Shown one piece after another: positions 1-7,225 of a stretch of 8,665 bases of DNA (its first letter is position 1; every line of letters starts with the position of its first letter). Under the pieces are notes generated by a model. The model ran no database searches. It saw only the letters and a program-made list of their open reading frames with translations, and was not told where the DNA came from. Source of the stretch: Bacteroidales bacterium (lineage in GTDB: Bacteria; Bacteroidota; Bacteroidia; Bacteroidales; UBA932); assembly GCA_021443625.1 (NCBI GenBank), contig JABUTP010000048.1, forward strand, positions 9,851-18,515, in the 5' to 3' direction. The translations under genes were made by a program, and so were the position numbers.

Positions 1-980
1 CGGTAGATGTCCTGCCGCAGGGAACTCTCACGACAGGCGGTGTAAAAGAGGTATTTCCCATCGACTTTCAGGAGATGGGTGCGCCACAGGGGAGCATTGT
101 CCCCCGCATAACTGAAATTCTTCCCCTCGTAGGAGAGATAATAGATATGCTGCCACTTCTCGTAATCCCTCACGAAATAGAACCCGTCGTCGGTAAAGAG
201 CATCTCCTCGGGCCAATCGACCCAGGTGTCCTGGTGTTCGCTGTAAATCTGACGTTTGGTGCCGAAAAGGGGATCCACGCTGTAGAAAACTATGTTGTCC
301 TGCGAGCGGTCCATCCAGGTAACGATGAACCGCTCCCCTTTTTTATCCCAGAAGGGAATGCCGAAATAATGGTCGCCCTTAAAGTCGAAATCGGCCCATA
401 CGGGGCTGTTGCCAGCCACCGACACGAATCCCACCCTAACGAGGGGGTTGCTGTTGCCCGCTTTGGGATAGCGCGTCTGGCGAAGCGTGCCGTGCTGCCC
501 GTCGGCAAGATATATGGGAAACATCGGCACTTTGGAGTTGTCGAAACGGTAAAACGCGATGGTGCGGCTGTCCGGTGACCACCAGAATGCCTTGTAATTG
601 CTCCTGCGGCCGAATATCTCTTCATAATAGACCCACGAGGCATATCCGTTGAGAATAACCTCCGAGCCGTCGAAGGTGTGCTGGCGGATGCGGCGGCTGG
701 CGACCTCTATCGAATAGAGATTGCCGTTGAGGGTGTATGCGATTTTGGTTGAATCGGGGGAATATGTGGGGTTCTCCCACCCCTTGACCATTTCGGGTAT
801 GGAATGCCCGGCGCCGGATTCCTTCGCAGCTGCGGGTCTGGGATTGATGATGCCTGCCGGAAGACCTCCTACTATCTGACTGTCGGAGAATCTGATTCGG
901 GCATCGCCACCATTATGGCTCTGACCATACCCTGACAGGGAAAGAGCCGTTACAAATAATGCTGCAATAATTTTCTTCAT
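1..980 (-). CDS. Dipeptidyl peptidase IV family serine peptidase (S9B), N-terminal part, runs off the left edge
   Basis: Exported peptidase expected to remove N-terminal X-Pro or X-Ala dipeptides from peptides in the periplasm or at the cell surface. The window holds 326 full codons of a family that is usually about 700-750 residues, so only the leader and most of the beta-propeller are present. Residues 1-20 form a signal peptide (two Lys, hydrophobic stretch, then SGYGQ) with no lipobox Cys. The family signature is clear: residues 115-123 read SWVYYEEIF, with the Glu pair E120-E121 matching the double Glu that binds the substrate N-terminus in human DPP4. It is followed by a WWSPD blade motif at 133-137 and the conserved YPKAGNSNP stretch from residue 171. 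The catalytic Ser/Asp/His domain lies outside the window and cannot be checked. The start ATG is 10 bases after the stop of the metallopeptidase gene, so it is probably the last visible gene of the operon. The family call is firm; exact specificity is inferred. Confidence 0.93.
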   Translation of the reverse strand, partial: MKKIIAALFVTALSLSGYGQSHNGGDARIRFSDSQIVGGLPAGIINPRPAAAKESGAGHSIPEMVKGWENPTYSPDSTKIAYTLNGNLYSIEVASRRIRQHTFDGSEVILNGYASWVYYEEIFGRRSNYKAFWWSPDSRTIAFYRFDNSKVPMFPIYLADGQHGTLRQTRYPKAGNSNPLVRVGFVSVAGNSPVWADFDFKGDHYFGIPFWDKKGERFIVTWMDRSQDNIVFYSVDPLFGTKRQIYSEHQDTWVDWPEEMLFTDDGFYFVRDYEKWQHIYYLSYEGKNFSYAGDNAPLWRTHLLKVDGKYLFYTACRESSLRQDIY

Positions 981-990
981 CTGAAATCTC

Positions 991-1674
991 TTAACGCCTC
1001 CTGCCTCCGAGGAATATCATTACATAATAGAGCAGCGTGGCAAGGGACGACAAGGCTGCCACAACGTATGTATATGCCGCTGATTTCAAAGCGCTCACGG
1101 CATACTCGTGATTGGAATAATTGGTGATGCCGGTGTTGTTGAGCCACTCGAGGGCGCGGCTGCTGGCATTGATCTCGACCGGCAGCGTCACAAGGCTGAA
1201 AAGGGTTGTCATTGCAAAGAGGGTTATCCCGGCCAGCATCAGATGGGGGAAGACGTTGATGAGCAGCATTCCGGCAAGGAGCACCCACGTCACGAGGCGC
1301 GACGAGATGCTGACCACCGGCACCAGCGCCGAGCGGACCTTCACGGGAATGTAACCGCAGGCGTGCTGCACGGCGTGACCGCATTCGTGGGCAGCCACTG
1401 CGGCGGCCATCACCGAACACGAATTATAAACCCCGTCACTGAGATTGAGGGTTTTGTTGGTCGGGTTGTAGTTGTCGGTGAGCGTTCCCGCGATGCAGGT
1501 AACTCTGACATCGGTGATGCCGTGTTCGCGAAGCATCCGCTCCGCCACGTCCTTTCCGGTGAGATAACCGTCAATCCGAATTTTAGAGTACTTGTTGTAC
1601 TTGCTCTGAAGGCTTGCCTGCACGATGTAGCTCAGAAGAGCCGTTCCGATGAATATAATCCAATAAAGTTGCAT
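991..1674 (-). CDS. YugP-type membrane zinc metallopeptidase
   Basis: A 227-residue integral membrane protein of the YugP / neutral zinc metallopeptidase family (Zn_peptidase_2). The active-site motif HECGH lies at residues 96-100, giving zinc ligands H96 and H100 and catalytic E97. A likely third ligand is in the PVEINAS motif (E167), as in the family. Membrane segments are visible at about 4-21, 115-136, 143-164 and 203-222, with the HExxH region between the first and second. The tail ends GGRRR. Length is typical for the family. The start ATG sits one base after the TGA of the helicase gene, so translational coupling is likely; the first residues already form the first membrane helix, which supports this start. 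Substrates of YugP proteins are not established; a role in membrane protein quality control is only an inference. It is followed at 10 bases by another hydrolase, the DPP-IV peptidase. Confidence 0.9.
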   Translation of the reverse strand: MQLYWIIFIGTALLSYIVQASLQSKYNKYSKIRIDGYLTGKDVAERMLREHGITDVRVTCIAGTLTDNYNPTNKTLNLSDGVYNSCSVMAAAVAAHECGHAVQHACGYIPVKVRSALVPVVSISSRLVTWVLLAGMLLINVFPHLMLAGITLFAMTTLFSLVTLPVEINASSRALEWLNNTGITNYSNHEYAVSALKSAAYTYVVAALSSLATLLYYVMIFLGGRRR

Positions 1675-1675
1675 A

Positions 1676-3091
1676 TCACTTAAAAAATTCGTCCTTGAAA
1701 TTAACCAAAAAAACTTTCTGGGAGGCCCTTGTCAGCGCCGTATATAGCCACTTCAAATCTTCTGCCGAAACCATATCCTGCCAGAAGGGGTTGTCTATAT
1801 AGACGCACGGCCACCCTCCTCCCTGCGACTTGTGACAAGTGATGGCGGTGGCGTATTTGATCTGCAATGCGTTGAAGTAAGGGTCTTCGCGCACCATTTT
1901 GTACCGCTTCTTCTTGTTGGTGACATCAGAATAATCTTCCCACACACCGTCGAACAGCGCCTGCTGCTGCGCATTTGACAGAGACGGCGACTCGCTTGTC
2001 AGTGTGTCAAGGATGACTTTGGCAGATATCTCCAGGTTGTCATAGTCGGGAAACTGCAGTTTCGCCTCAGCAAAATGTATTCCATAGCGCTCCTGATAGC
2101 GGGATATCTTGAGCAGACGCGCCACGTCCCCGTTGGCGAGGAAGAAATTGTCATCGTCGTCCTTGCCCTCAAACTGATAGCAGTTTTTCACGACCATAAG
2201 CTTGTCGCCGCGGTTCAACTGTTCTTCACGCCCAAGAACCTGCGACAATATCCCCATATTGTAACGGTTGGCCCGTTTGTTGGAACGGCACAGCACCACG
2301 ATATCGTCCAACCCGTAGCGGCTGACACTGTCGGAGAGACTCTCTATGAGTTCCCCGCCGGTGATGCGGCAGATATCGTCGAAACCTTCCAGTTCCAGCT
2401 TCGGAGTGTCGATGTCGCAATCGGCAAGCATCCTGCGGATGATGGTGGCATTGTGCAATATGCCCGACTCCTTTTCCTGCCGCACCACATCGCATAGTTC
2501 CGCACTCCGCAAAGGACCGAACTGACTCATGAAATCAAGGTCCAGGGCGGGGCTCTCCTCCATCCCTATAGGCGGAAGCTGCCCGCGGTCGCCCACCAGA
2601 ATAAGCTTGTTGTTGCTGCCCGGCACCCCCCTGACATATTTCATAAGATCATCCAACAAATCCCCGCTTCCGAAGACGTTTCCCCCCGAATCGCCGCCGA
2701 TGGTTATCAGGGATGCCTCATCGACTATATAAAAGGTATCCTTGCTCATATTGGGGTCCAGAGAGAACTTGCCGAACGCCCCGTCGAGACTCTTCTGCCG
2801 GTAAATCTGCTTGTGGATGGTAAGTGCGCGGAATCCGGTGAACCCCGAAAGGACCTTGGCGGCACGGCCGGTCGGGGCGAGCAGCACAAACTTCCGGTTC
2901 ATCTGGTGGAGCGTGCGGACAAATGCTCCCAGTGCCGAGGTCTTGCCTGTGCCGGCATATCCCGCGACCACCATAATGCCGCACTCGCGGTCGCCGACAA
3001 AAGTCTCGAGTTCCGTAAAAAGGTTCCGCTGGTCGGCAGTGGGTTCAAAGCCGAGATTGCGTTCTATGGAATTGGAGAAAAAACCCGCCAT
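1676..3091 (-). CDS. Compact RecD-like superfamily 1 DNA helicase (AAA ATPase with UvrD_C_2)
   Basis: A 471-residue ATP-dependent helicase of the SF1B RecD/RecD2/Dda type, cytoplasmic and expected to move 5' to 3' on single-stranded DNA. Motifs in order: Q-motif-like Q21; Walker A GYAGTGKT at 44-51; motif Ia APTGRAAKVL at 72-81; Walker B IVDEAS at 122-127; motif III GDRGQLPPIG at 167-176; motif IV around 264-273 (VVLCRSNKR region); a 2B/SH3-like entry with LANGD at 318-322; motif V CHKSQGGGW at 419-427; motif VI YTALTRA at 450-456. All ATPase and helicase motifs look intact. It lacks the long N-terminal extension of RecD2 (usually above 700 residues) and has no RecB or RecC partner nearby. 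It lies 6 bases after the trkH stop, with GGGGGC in front of the ATG as a possible weak ribosome binding site. Family membership is strong; the cellular role (repair, replication restart or other) is unknown. Short proteins of this type are widespread in Bacteroidota to my knowledge. Confidence 0.9.
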   Translation of the reverse strand: MAGFFSNSIERNLGFEPTADQRNLFTELETFVGDRECGIMVVAGYAGTGKTSALGAFVRTLHQMNRKFVLLAPTGRAAKVLSGFTGFRALTIHKQIYRQKSLDGAFGKFSLDPNMSKDTFYIVDEASLITIGGDSGGNVFGSGDLLDDLMKYVRGVPGSNNKLILVGDRGQLPPIGMEESPALDLDFMSQFGPLRSAELCDVVRQEKESGILHNATIIRRMLADCDIDTPKLELEGFDDICRITGGELIESLSDSVSRYGLDDIVVLCRSNKRANRYNMGILSQVLGREEQLNRGDKLMVVKNCYQFEGKDDDDNFFLANGDVARLLKISRYQERYGIHFAEAKLQFPDYDNLEISAKVILDTLTSESPSLSNAQQQALFDGVWEDYSDVTNKKKRYKMVREDPYFNALQIKYATAITCHKSQGGGWPCVYIDNPFWQDMVSAEDLKWLYTALTRASQKVFLVNFKDEFFK

Positions 3092-3097
3092 CGCCCC

Positions 3098-4543
3098 CTA
3101 TACCCTCTTTCTTATCAACAATGTCAGAGCGGTAAAAAGACCCAGACGTCCGACAATCATCTCCACGCACATCACCAGTTTGGCAACCGTCGAGACCTCA
3201 TCGAAGTTTGACAGGGAGCCAACGCTGCCGAAGGCGGGACCTATATTGCCGACCATAGCCACCGAAGACGAGAACGAATCGACAAAGTCCATCCCCACCG
3301 CAGCATATACAAGAGCGCAGATGATGATTATCATAAAATAGAGCACGGCATAAATGGCTATGCCGCTTACCTGTTCGGGATCAGCCGCCGTATTGCCGTA
3401 TTTGACGGGAACCACCACGTTGGGATATACCGTCTTGTAAAGCTGCACTCTCACGGCGGTGAAAAGCGCCCACAGCCGGTCGGATTTGAGACCTCCCGTG
3501 GTGGAGCCGGAGCATCCGCACTGCACCGAGAAGTACATCAGCAGGAAAATGGCGAACACGGGCCATACCGAAGTGTCTTCCGTGGCGAAGCCTGTGGATG
3601 TTCCAAAGGAAACCACATTGAAGAAGGCGTGCCGGAGCGCCTCAAAAAAGTTGGTATAGGTGCCGGTTGCCAGAAGGTCAACAGTAACGAGCACCACTCC
3701 CACGAGGAGTGAGGTAAGGAAGAACTTTACCACCGGATGCCTGAATATCTTGAGGTTGCGTCCCGCAACGGAAGAATAGATCATACCGAAATGGAGCGAC
3801 GAGGCCACCATGAAGAGCGCCGTCACGACCTCGATGACCGGTGAGTCGAACCAGCCGATGGAAGCGGTGTGGGTGCTGAACCCGCCGGTGGCCACCGCGC
3901 TGAAAGCGTGATTGACCGCATCGAACAGAGACATTCCGCACAGAAGGTAGCTTAGCACCAGCAGAACCATCAGGGAGATATATACCGAGAGAACCACCCT
4001 GACCAGTTTGTTGCTCCGGAAATTATAGTTGCTCTGGGAAATGTCGGAAACCTCTATCCGACTCATCTTGAGTCGGACGGTACCGGCCGAAGGCAATATC
4101 ACCAGCATGAACACGACAACCCCCAAACCGCCTATGAAATGGGATGAGGATCGCCAGAAAAGAAGCCCCTTGGGAAGCGCCTCCACATCGCTGACAATGG
4201 TGGCGCCGGTGGTCGTGATGCCCGAAACGCTCTCGAACAGCGCGTTTATCAGAGAAAACTCTCCGCCGTACAGGGCGAAGGGCATCAACCCGAAAATACA
4301 GGTCAGAAGCCAGGCCATCGTCAGAATCATAAGCCCCTCCCGGGTGTTGATCTTGTTCTGGGAAGAACCCACGAATATAATGGGCAGAACCCCTACCGTC
4401 AGCGTCAGGATGCCGCTCAGCAACAGCGGGGAAAAGGATGCGTCAAACCCGTCCAGGGCCGAAACCAGAGCCGAGAGCAGCATAAACGCCGCCTCGAGCA
4501 TCAGGGCCAGCCCGACATTCTTGGATATGATGCGTATATTCAT
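3098..4543 (-). CDS. trkH: TrkH family potassium uptake channel subunit
   Basis: A 481-residue inner-membrane protein that forms the K+ path of the Trk system, made of four repeats of membrane helix, pore loop, membrane helix. The four selectivity-filter regions are all visible: TTTGAT at 110-115, ATGGFS at 218-223, STGFAT at 316-321 and GNIGPAF at 432-438. Each keeps the filter glycine. The family motif GCSGSTTGGLKSDR follows at 343-356, and SHFIGGLGVVVF at 134-145. Length matches TrkH of Bacteroidales. Trk channels are normally gated by the cytoplasmic RCK protein TrkA; no trkA is present in this window, so it must lie elsewhere. The gene starts 10 bases after the HAMP-domain protein gene and is followed after 6 bases by the helicase. 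No Shine-Dalgarno is evident, which is common in Bacteroidota. The first codon begins a short basic leader before the first helix (about 12-31), supporting the start. Confidence 0.96.
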   Translation of the reverse strand: MNIRIISKNVGLALMLEAAFMLLSALVSALDGFDASFSPLLLSGILTLTVGVLPIIFVGSSQNKINTREGLMILTMAWLLTCIFGLMPFALYGGEFSLINALFESVSGITTTGATIVSDVEALPKGLLFWRSSSHFIGGLGVVVFMLVILPSAGTVRLKMSRIEVSDISQSNYNFRSNKLVRVVLSVYISLMVLLVLSYLLCGMSLFDAVNHAFSAVATGGFSTHTASIGWFDSPVIEVVTALFMVASSLHFGMIYSSVAGRNLKIFRHPVVKFFLTSLLVGVVLVTVDLLATGTYTNFFEALRHAFFNVVSFGTSTGFATEDTSVWPVFAIFLLMYFSVQCGCSGSTTGGLKSDRLWALFTAVRVQLYKTVYPNVVVPVKYGNTAADPEQVSGIAIYAVLYFMIIIICALVYAAVGMDFVDSFSSSVAMVGNIGPAFGSVGSLSNFDEVSTVAKLVMCVEMIVGRLGLFTALTLLIRKRV

Positions 4544-4553
4544 TGCCTAAGCG

Positions 4554-5393
4554 TCAGAATCGGTTCTTGGTGGCGGTACGGTGGTCCTCTATCAACTCCC
4601 GGACGGAAGCGTTTAGCTCGTCCAGCTCGTCGCCGGTATCTCCGGTTTCAACGTTGTAGTTGCGCCGGAAGAGCCGGTAGTCGCTGATGCCCCTCTTGAT
4701 ACGCTGCAGCGGGGAAATCAGATAATAGTTGATGTAGTAATTGAACAACAGCACTATTACCAGTCCCACTATCACCGAGGCTATGGCTGGCATGATGCTG
4801 CGGTAGAACGTGTCGTCAATGCGGCGGGAATTCCTCATAAGGGCATCCTGGCTGACCTTGGCGAGATTGTCGATATAGTGGACAAGTTTGTGGTAAAAGG
4901 GCTGCAGTCTGTTGAAATACCAATCCTTACGACTTTCCAGGTCGGCCTGGGAGACCGTATGGGACTCCTGCAGAACCTGCATATAGGCAGTGTAAGCCAG
5001 CAGCACCGAGTCGGCGCAGGTATGCTCCGTACGGGTCGTGAACGACTTGCGCAAATCCTCCATGGTTGCCGAAAACTCCCCGTTGAAATTGTCCCTCGGA
5101 GAGTTGAACTGCTCCAATGCCGCCGCTTTGGCCACGGAATCATCGGGGAAGGAGATGATGTCCAGCATCTTGAAATTGTAGTCCTCGGTAAGGATGCTGA
5201 GCGAGCGGGCAATGTTGACACTTGCCACGTTATCGCCGATAGCCCCCGACAGCGCCTTGTTCATCCTTACGAATTCAAAGACGGATATCACGCTGGAGAA
5301 AAAGAGAATCACCGCCAGGACTGCAAATCCGAGCGAGACCTTCCGTCCTATGCTGATGTGCTTTTTTGTATGTTTCTGCGACTTTTTGTTCAT
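4554..5393 (-). CDS. Two-TM sensor-like protein with extracytoplasmic helical domain and terminal HAMP domain, no output domain
   Basis: A 279-residue protein laid out like a chemoreceptor or histidine kinase cut off after HAMP. Numbered from the ATG at 5393: residues 1-18 are highly basic (cytoplasmic), TM1 is about 19-42, and a mostly helical extracytoplasmic region spans about 43-199, resembling a four-helix-bundle MCP-type sensor. TM2 is about 200-222. A HAMP domain spans about 222-272, with the conserved Pro P228 (ISPLQRI) in the first helix and GDELDELNASVREL (254-267) in the second. The protein stops seven residues later. The 10 bases before trkH leave no room for a kinase or MCP signalling domain, so this is a true stop. 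A TTG two codons upstream (5397-5399) is in frame, but the ATG is preferred. It is the first gene after the promoter at 5440-5471 and lies directly before trkH, so a link to ion or osmotic sensing is possible but only inferred. The exact ligand-domain family is not certain. Confidence 0.75.
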   Translation of the reverse strand: MNKKSQKHTKKHISIGRKVSLGFAVLAVILFFSSVISVFEFVRMNKALSGAIGDNVASVNIARSLSILTEDYNFKMLDIISFPDDSVAKAAALEQFNSPRDNFNGEFSATMEDLRKSFTTRTEHTCADSVLLAYTAYMQVLQESHTVSQADLESRKDWYFNRLQPFYHKLVHYIDNLAKVSQDALMRNSRRIDDTFYRSIMPAIASVIVGLVIVLLFNYYINYYLISPLQRIKRGISDYRLFRRNYNVETGDTGDELDELNASVRELIEDHRTATKNRF

Positions 5394-5439
5394 AGACAAA
5401 AATGTTACGGTTCCGCTGCAACTAAAAAAACTATCTCTG

Positions 5440-5471
5440 CAAAGTTAGGAAATAATTACGTGCGGGGCAAA
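5440..5471 (-). promoter_or_regulatory. Bacteroidota-type sigma-ABfr promoter for the HAMP protein-trkH-helicase-metallopeptidase-DPP operon
   Basis: On the minus strand the -7 element TAACTTTG (5440-5447) matches TAnnTTTG exactly. The -33 element TTTG (5468-5471) lies 20 bases upstream, the usual spacing in Bacteroides promoters. The predicted transcription start is near 5433, giving a leader of about 40 bases before the ATG at 5393. The -33 box lies inside the last codons of the thiamine pyrophosphokinase gene, whose stop is at 5456-5458. This is the only full consensus match I noticed in the gene gaps I inspected. Confidence 0.62.
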
Positions 5472-6145
5472 ACTATCAGAACCGGTGCGGGATGGCTGAA
5501 CTGCAGGGTAATGCAGTCGGATGTCGTGCGGTTGAGCGTGGCCTTCCACCAATTGTCGAAAACGACGTCATCGGTTTTCCACTGCAACCCTTCGGATTTT
5601 ATCTTCACGGTCGGGTCGGGGGAGAAAATGGATACCGGACGATTGGAACCGGCCTCAATGGTGCAGCTGTCGGTTACGGCCCGGATGACCGACCAGTCGC
5701 TCACCATCTCGAGGGCCACCCTGCCTGTCCTTACGGCCTCGATACCGGTGGCGTATTCCATAAGGAGGGACATATTGCCCACCGTGTGGTCTTCCCTCTT
5801 TCCGGTTGCGGCAATGAAAAAGATCTTTTGGACGGCGGGAAAGTTCCGGAGGGTGTAGTTCAGCGCCTTGGTCTGGTCGTTGTCGTCCTGACCGCTCATC
5901 TCCACCATCAGACCCGCATACTGCATTCTCAGTTTCGGAGAGATGGAATCGAAATCACCGATGACCGCGTCGGGATTCCGTTTGAAGCCGAAAAGGGATT
6001 TCGAGGCCGACAGATAGTTCTCTAAGGCCACCCCGTCGCAGCACACGATGTAATCTGCCTCCGCCACCAATGCCAAAGGTTCGGGGGTGCGGGGAAACTC
6101 CCCTCCGCCTATTATCACCGCGCTGTATTGTACCTGCCGGGCCAT
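5456..6145 (-). CDS. thiN: Thiamine pyrophosphokinase
   Basis: A 229-residue cytoplasmic enzyme that transfers pyrophosphate from ATP to thiamine to make thiamine pyrophosphate (salvage of free thiamine). Catalytic-domain motifs are present: VIGDFDSIS at 61-69, the acidic stretch QDDNDQTKAL at 86-95 (equivalent to the D-x-x-D-x-x-x-A-L motif of the family) and ATGKREDHTVGN at 113-124. The C-terminal part (about 160-229) is the beta-rich thiamine-binding domain, with LNRTTSD at 204-210 where many homologues have an SN motif. Length is normal. It follows galE after a 53-base gap in which I see no promoter, hairpin with U-run or TPP riboswitch. It is therefore probably read from the epimerase operon, although thiamine metabolism has no obvious link to sugar epimerases. 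Its last codons carry the -33 box of the next promoter. The ATG at 6143-6145 precedes MARQVQYSAVIIGGGEF, a typical N-terminus. Confidence 0.93.
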   Translation of the reverse strand: MARQVQYSAVIIGGGEFPRTPEPLALVAEADYIVCCDGVALENYLSASKSLFGFKRNPDAVIGDFDSISPKLRMQYAGLMVEMSGQDDNDQTKALNYTLRNFPAVQKIFFIAATGKREDHTVGNMSLLMEYATGIEAVRTGRVALEMVSDWSVIRAVTDSCTIEAGSNRPVSIFSPDPTVKIKSEGLQWKTDDVVFDNWWKATLNRTTSDCITLQFSHPAPVLIVLPRT

Positions 6146-6198
6146 TTTACTTTGTAACTGTTTTGTTTCTGTTGAATGAAGACAATCTGTCCAGGTGG

Positions 6199-7215
6199 CT
6201 ACGATTCGTAGCCGTTGGGATTGTTCTTCTGGAAATTCCAGCTGTCACGGCACATCCGCTCTATCCCGTAACGGGCCTCCCAGCCGAGTTGTTCCCTGGC
6301 TTTGGCGGGGTTGCAGTAGCAGGTGGCGATGTCGCCAGGACGGCGGGGCTTTATGGAATAGGGAATCTTTATGCCGTTGGCTTTTTCAAAAGCCTTGACC
6401 ACATCGAGCACCGAATAGCCGTGGCCGGTACCCAGATTGAATATCGCCAGTCCCTGTTTCTCTTCTATAGCTTTCAACGCCGCAACATGGCCGGCCGCCA
6501 GGTCACACACGTGTATATAGTCGCGCACCCCTGTTCCGTCCGGGGTGTCATAGTCGTTGCCGAACACCCCAAGTTCGGGGCGGATGCCGATGGCCGTCTG
6601 GGTGATGTAGGGCATCAGATTGTTGGGGATGCCATTGGGATTCTCTCCTATAAGACCGCTCTCGTGGGCCCCGATAGGATTGAAATAGCGGAGCAGCACC
6701 ACGTTCCACTGCGGGTCGGCCTTCTGCACATCCATCAGAACCTCCTCCAGCATACTCTTGGTCTGGCCGTAAGGATTGGTGCAATGTCCTTTTGGACAAT
6801 CCTCGGTAATGGGAATTACGGCCGGGTCGCCATAAACCGTGGCGGAAGAAGAAAAAATTATGTTCCTGCAACCGTGGCTGCGCATCACGTCGAGCAGGAC
6901 GAAGGTTGCGTTCATATTGTTCTCGTAATACTCGAGGGGCTTGGAGCAACTCTCTCCCACCGCCTTGAGTCCGGCGAAGTGAATCACGGCATCTATCGTG
7001 TGTTCCTCAAAAATCCGGTCCATGGCCTTGCGGTCCCTGACGTCCGCCTCCACAAAGGGGACTTCCCTGCCGATTATCTTTGCCACACGATGCAGCGCCT
7101 CGGGCTGGGAATTCACAAAATTATCTACAACCACAACCGAATGTCCGGCCTTGTCGAGTTCTACGATGGTATGGCTCCCTATATATCCGGCGCCACCCGT
7201 AAGAAGAATATTCAT
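6199..7215 (-). CDS. galE: UDP-glucose 4-epimerase GalE
   Basis: A 338-residue short-chain dehydrogenase/reductase that interconverts UDP-glucose and UDP-galactose with bound NAD+, in the Leloir pathway and in supply of galactosyl units for surface glycans. The NAD-binding motif GGAGYIG is at 7-13, the acidic residue that binds the NAD ribose is in VVDNF (D31), and the catalytic residues are S124 in SSSATVYG and Y149-x-x-x-K153 in NPYGQTK. Further GalE signatures are LRYFNPIGAHESG (175-187), GTGVRDYIHVCDLA (227-240) and RRPGDIATCYCNP (291-303). Length is that of E. coli GalE. It starts 10 bases after the stop of the upstream epimerase gene, so the two are very likely co-transcribed. The stop codon lies within a short inverted repeat (6197-6213). 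No gal operon partners (galK, galT, galM) are in the window, which favours a glycan precursor role over galactose catabolism, as an inference. Confidence 0.97.
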   Translation of the reverse strand: MNILLTGGAGYIGSHTIVELDKAGHSVVVVDNFVNSQPEALHRVAKIIGREVPFVEADVRDRKAMDRIFEEHTIDAVIHFAGLKAVGESCSKPLEYYENNMNATFVLLDVMRSHGCRNIIFSSSATVYGDPAVIPITEDCPKGHCTNPYGQTKSMLEEVLMDVQKADPQWNVVLLRYFNPIGAHESGLIGENPNGIPNNLMPYITQTAIGIRPELGVFGNDYDTPDGTGVRDYIHVCDLAAGHVAALKAIEEKQGLAIFNLGTGHGYSVLDVVKAFEKANGIKIPYSIKPRRPGDIATCYCNPAKAREQLGWEARYGIERMCRDSWNFQKNNPNGYES

Positions 7216-7225
7216 TGTTTAGGAT

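Noticed and set aside
75..578. 167-residue plus-strand open frame and minus-strand frames at 28-216 and 290-643
   Set aside because: All overlap the DPP-IV gene, whose minus-strand frame is open from 980 to the window edge and carries the signal peptide and the double-Glu motif.
4554..5393. Frameshifted histidine kinase or chemoreceptor
   Set aside because: Only 10 bases separate the stop from the trkH start, and trkH is full length, so no displaced kinase or MCP domain follows locally.
5397..5399. TTG as the start of the HAMP-domain protein
   Set aside because: An ATG lies two codons downstream (5391-5393), and the extra two residues add nothing to the basic leader. ATG is the simpler choice.
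5401..5447. Possible terminator after the thiamine pyrophosphokinase gene (seven-T run at 5424-5430)
   Set aside because: The only pairing before the T-run is a 4-bp AACT/AGTT stem, too weak for a terminator, and it overlaps the -7 promoter element.
4878..5858. 326-residue open frame on the plus strand across the HAMP gene, the promoter gap and the thiamine pyrophosphokinase gene
   Set aside because: It is antisense to two well supported genes and to the promoter, with no recognisable motif. It is most likely chance openness.
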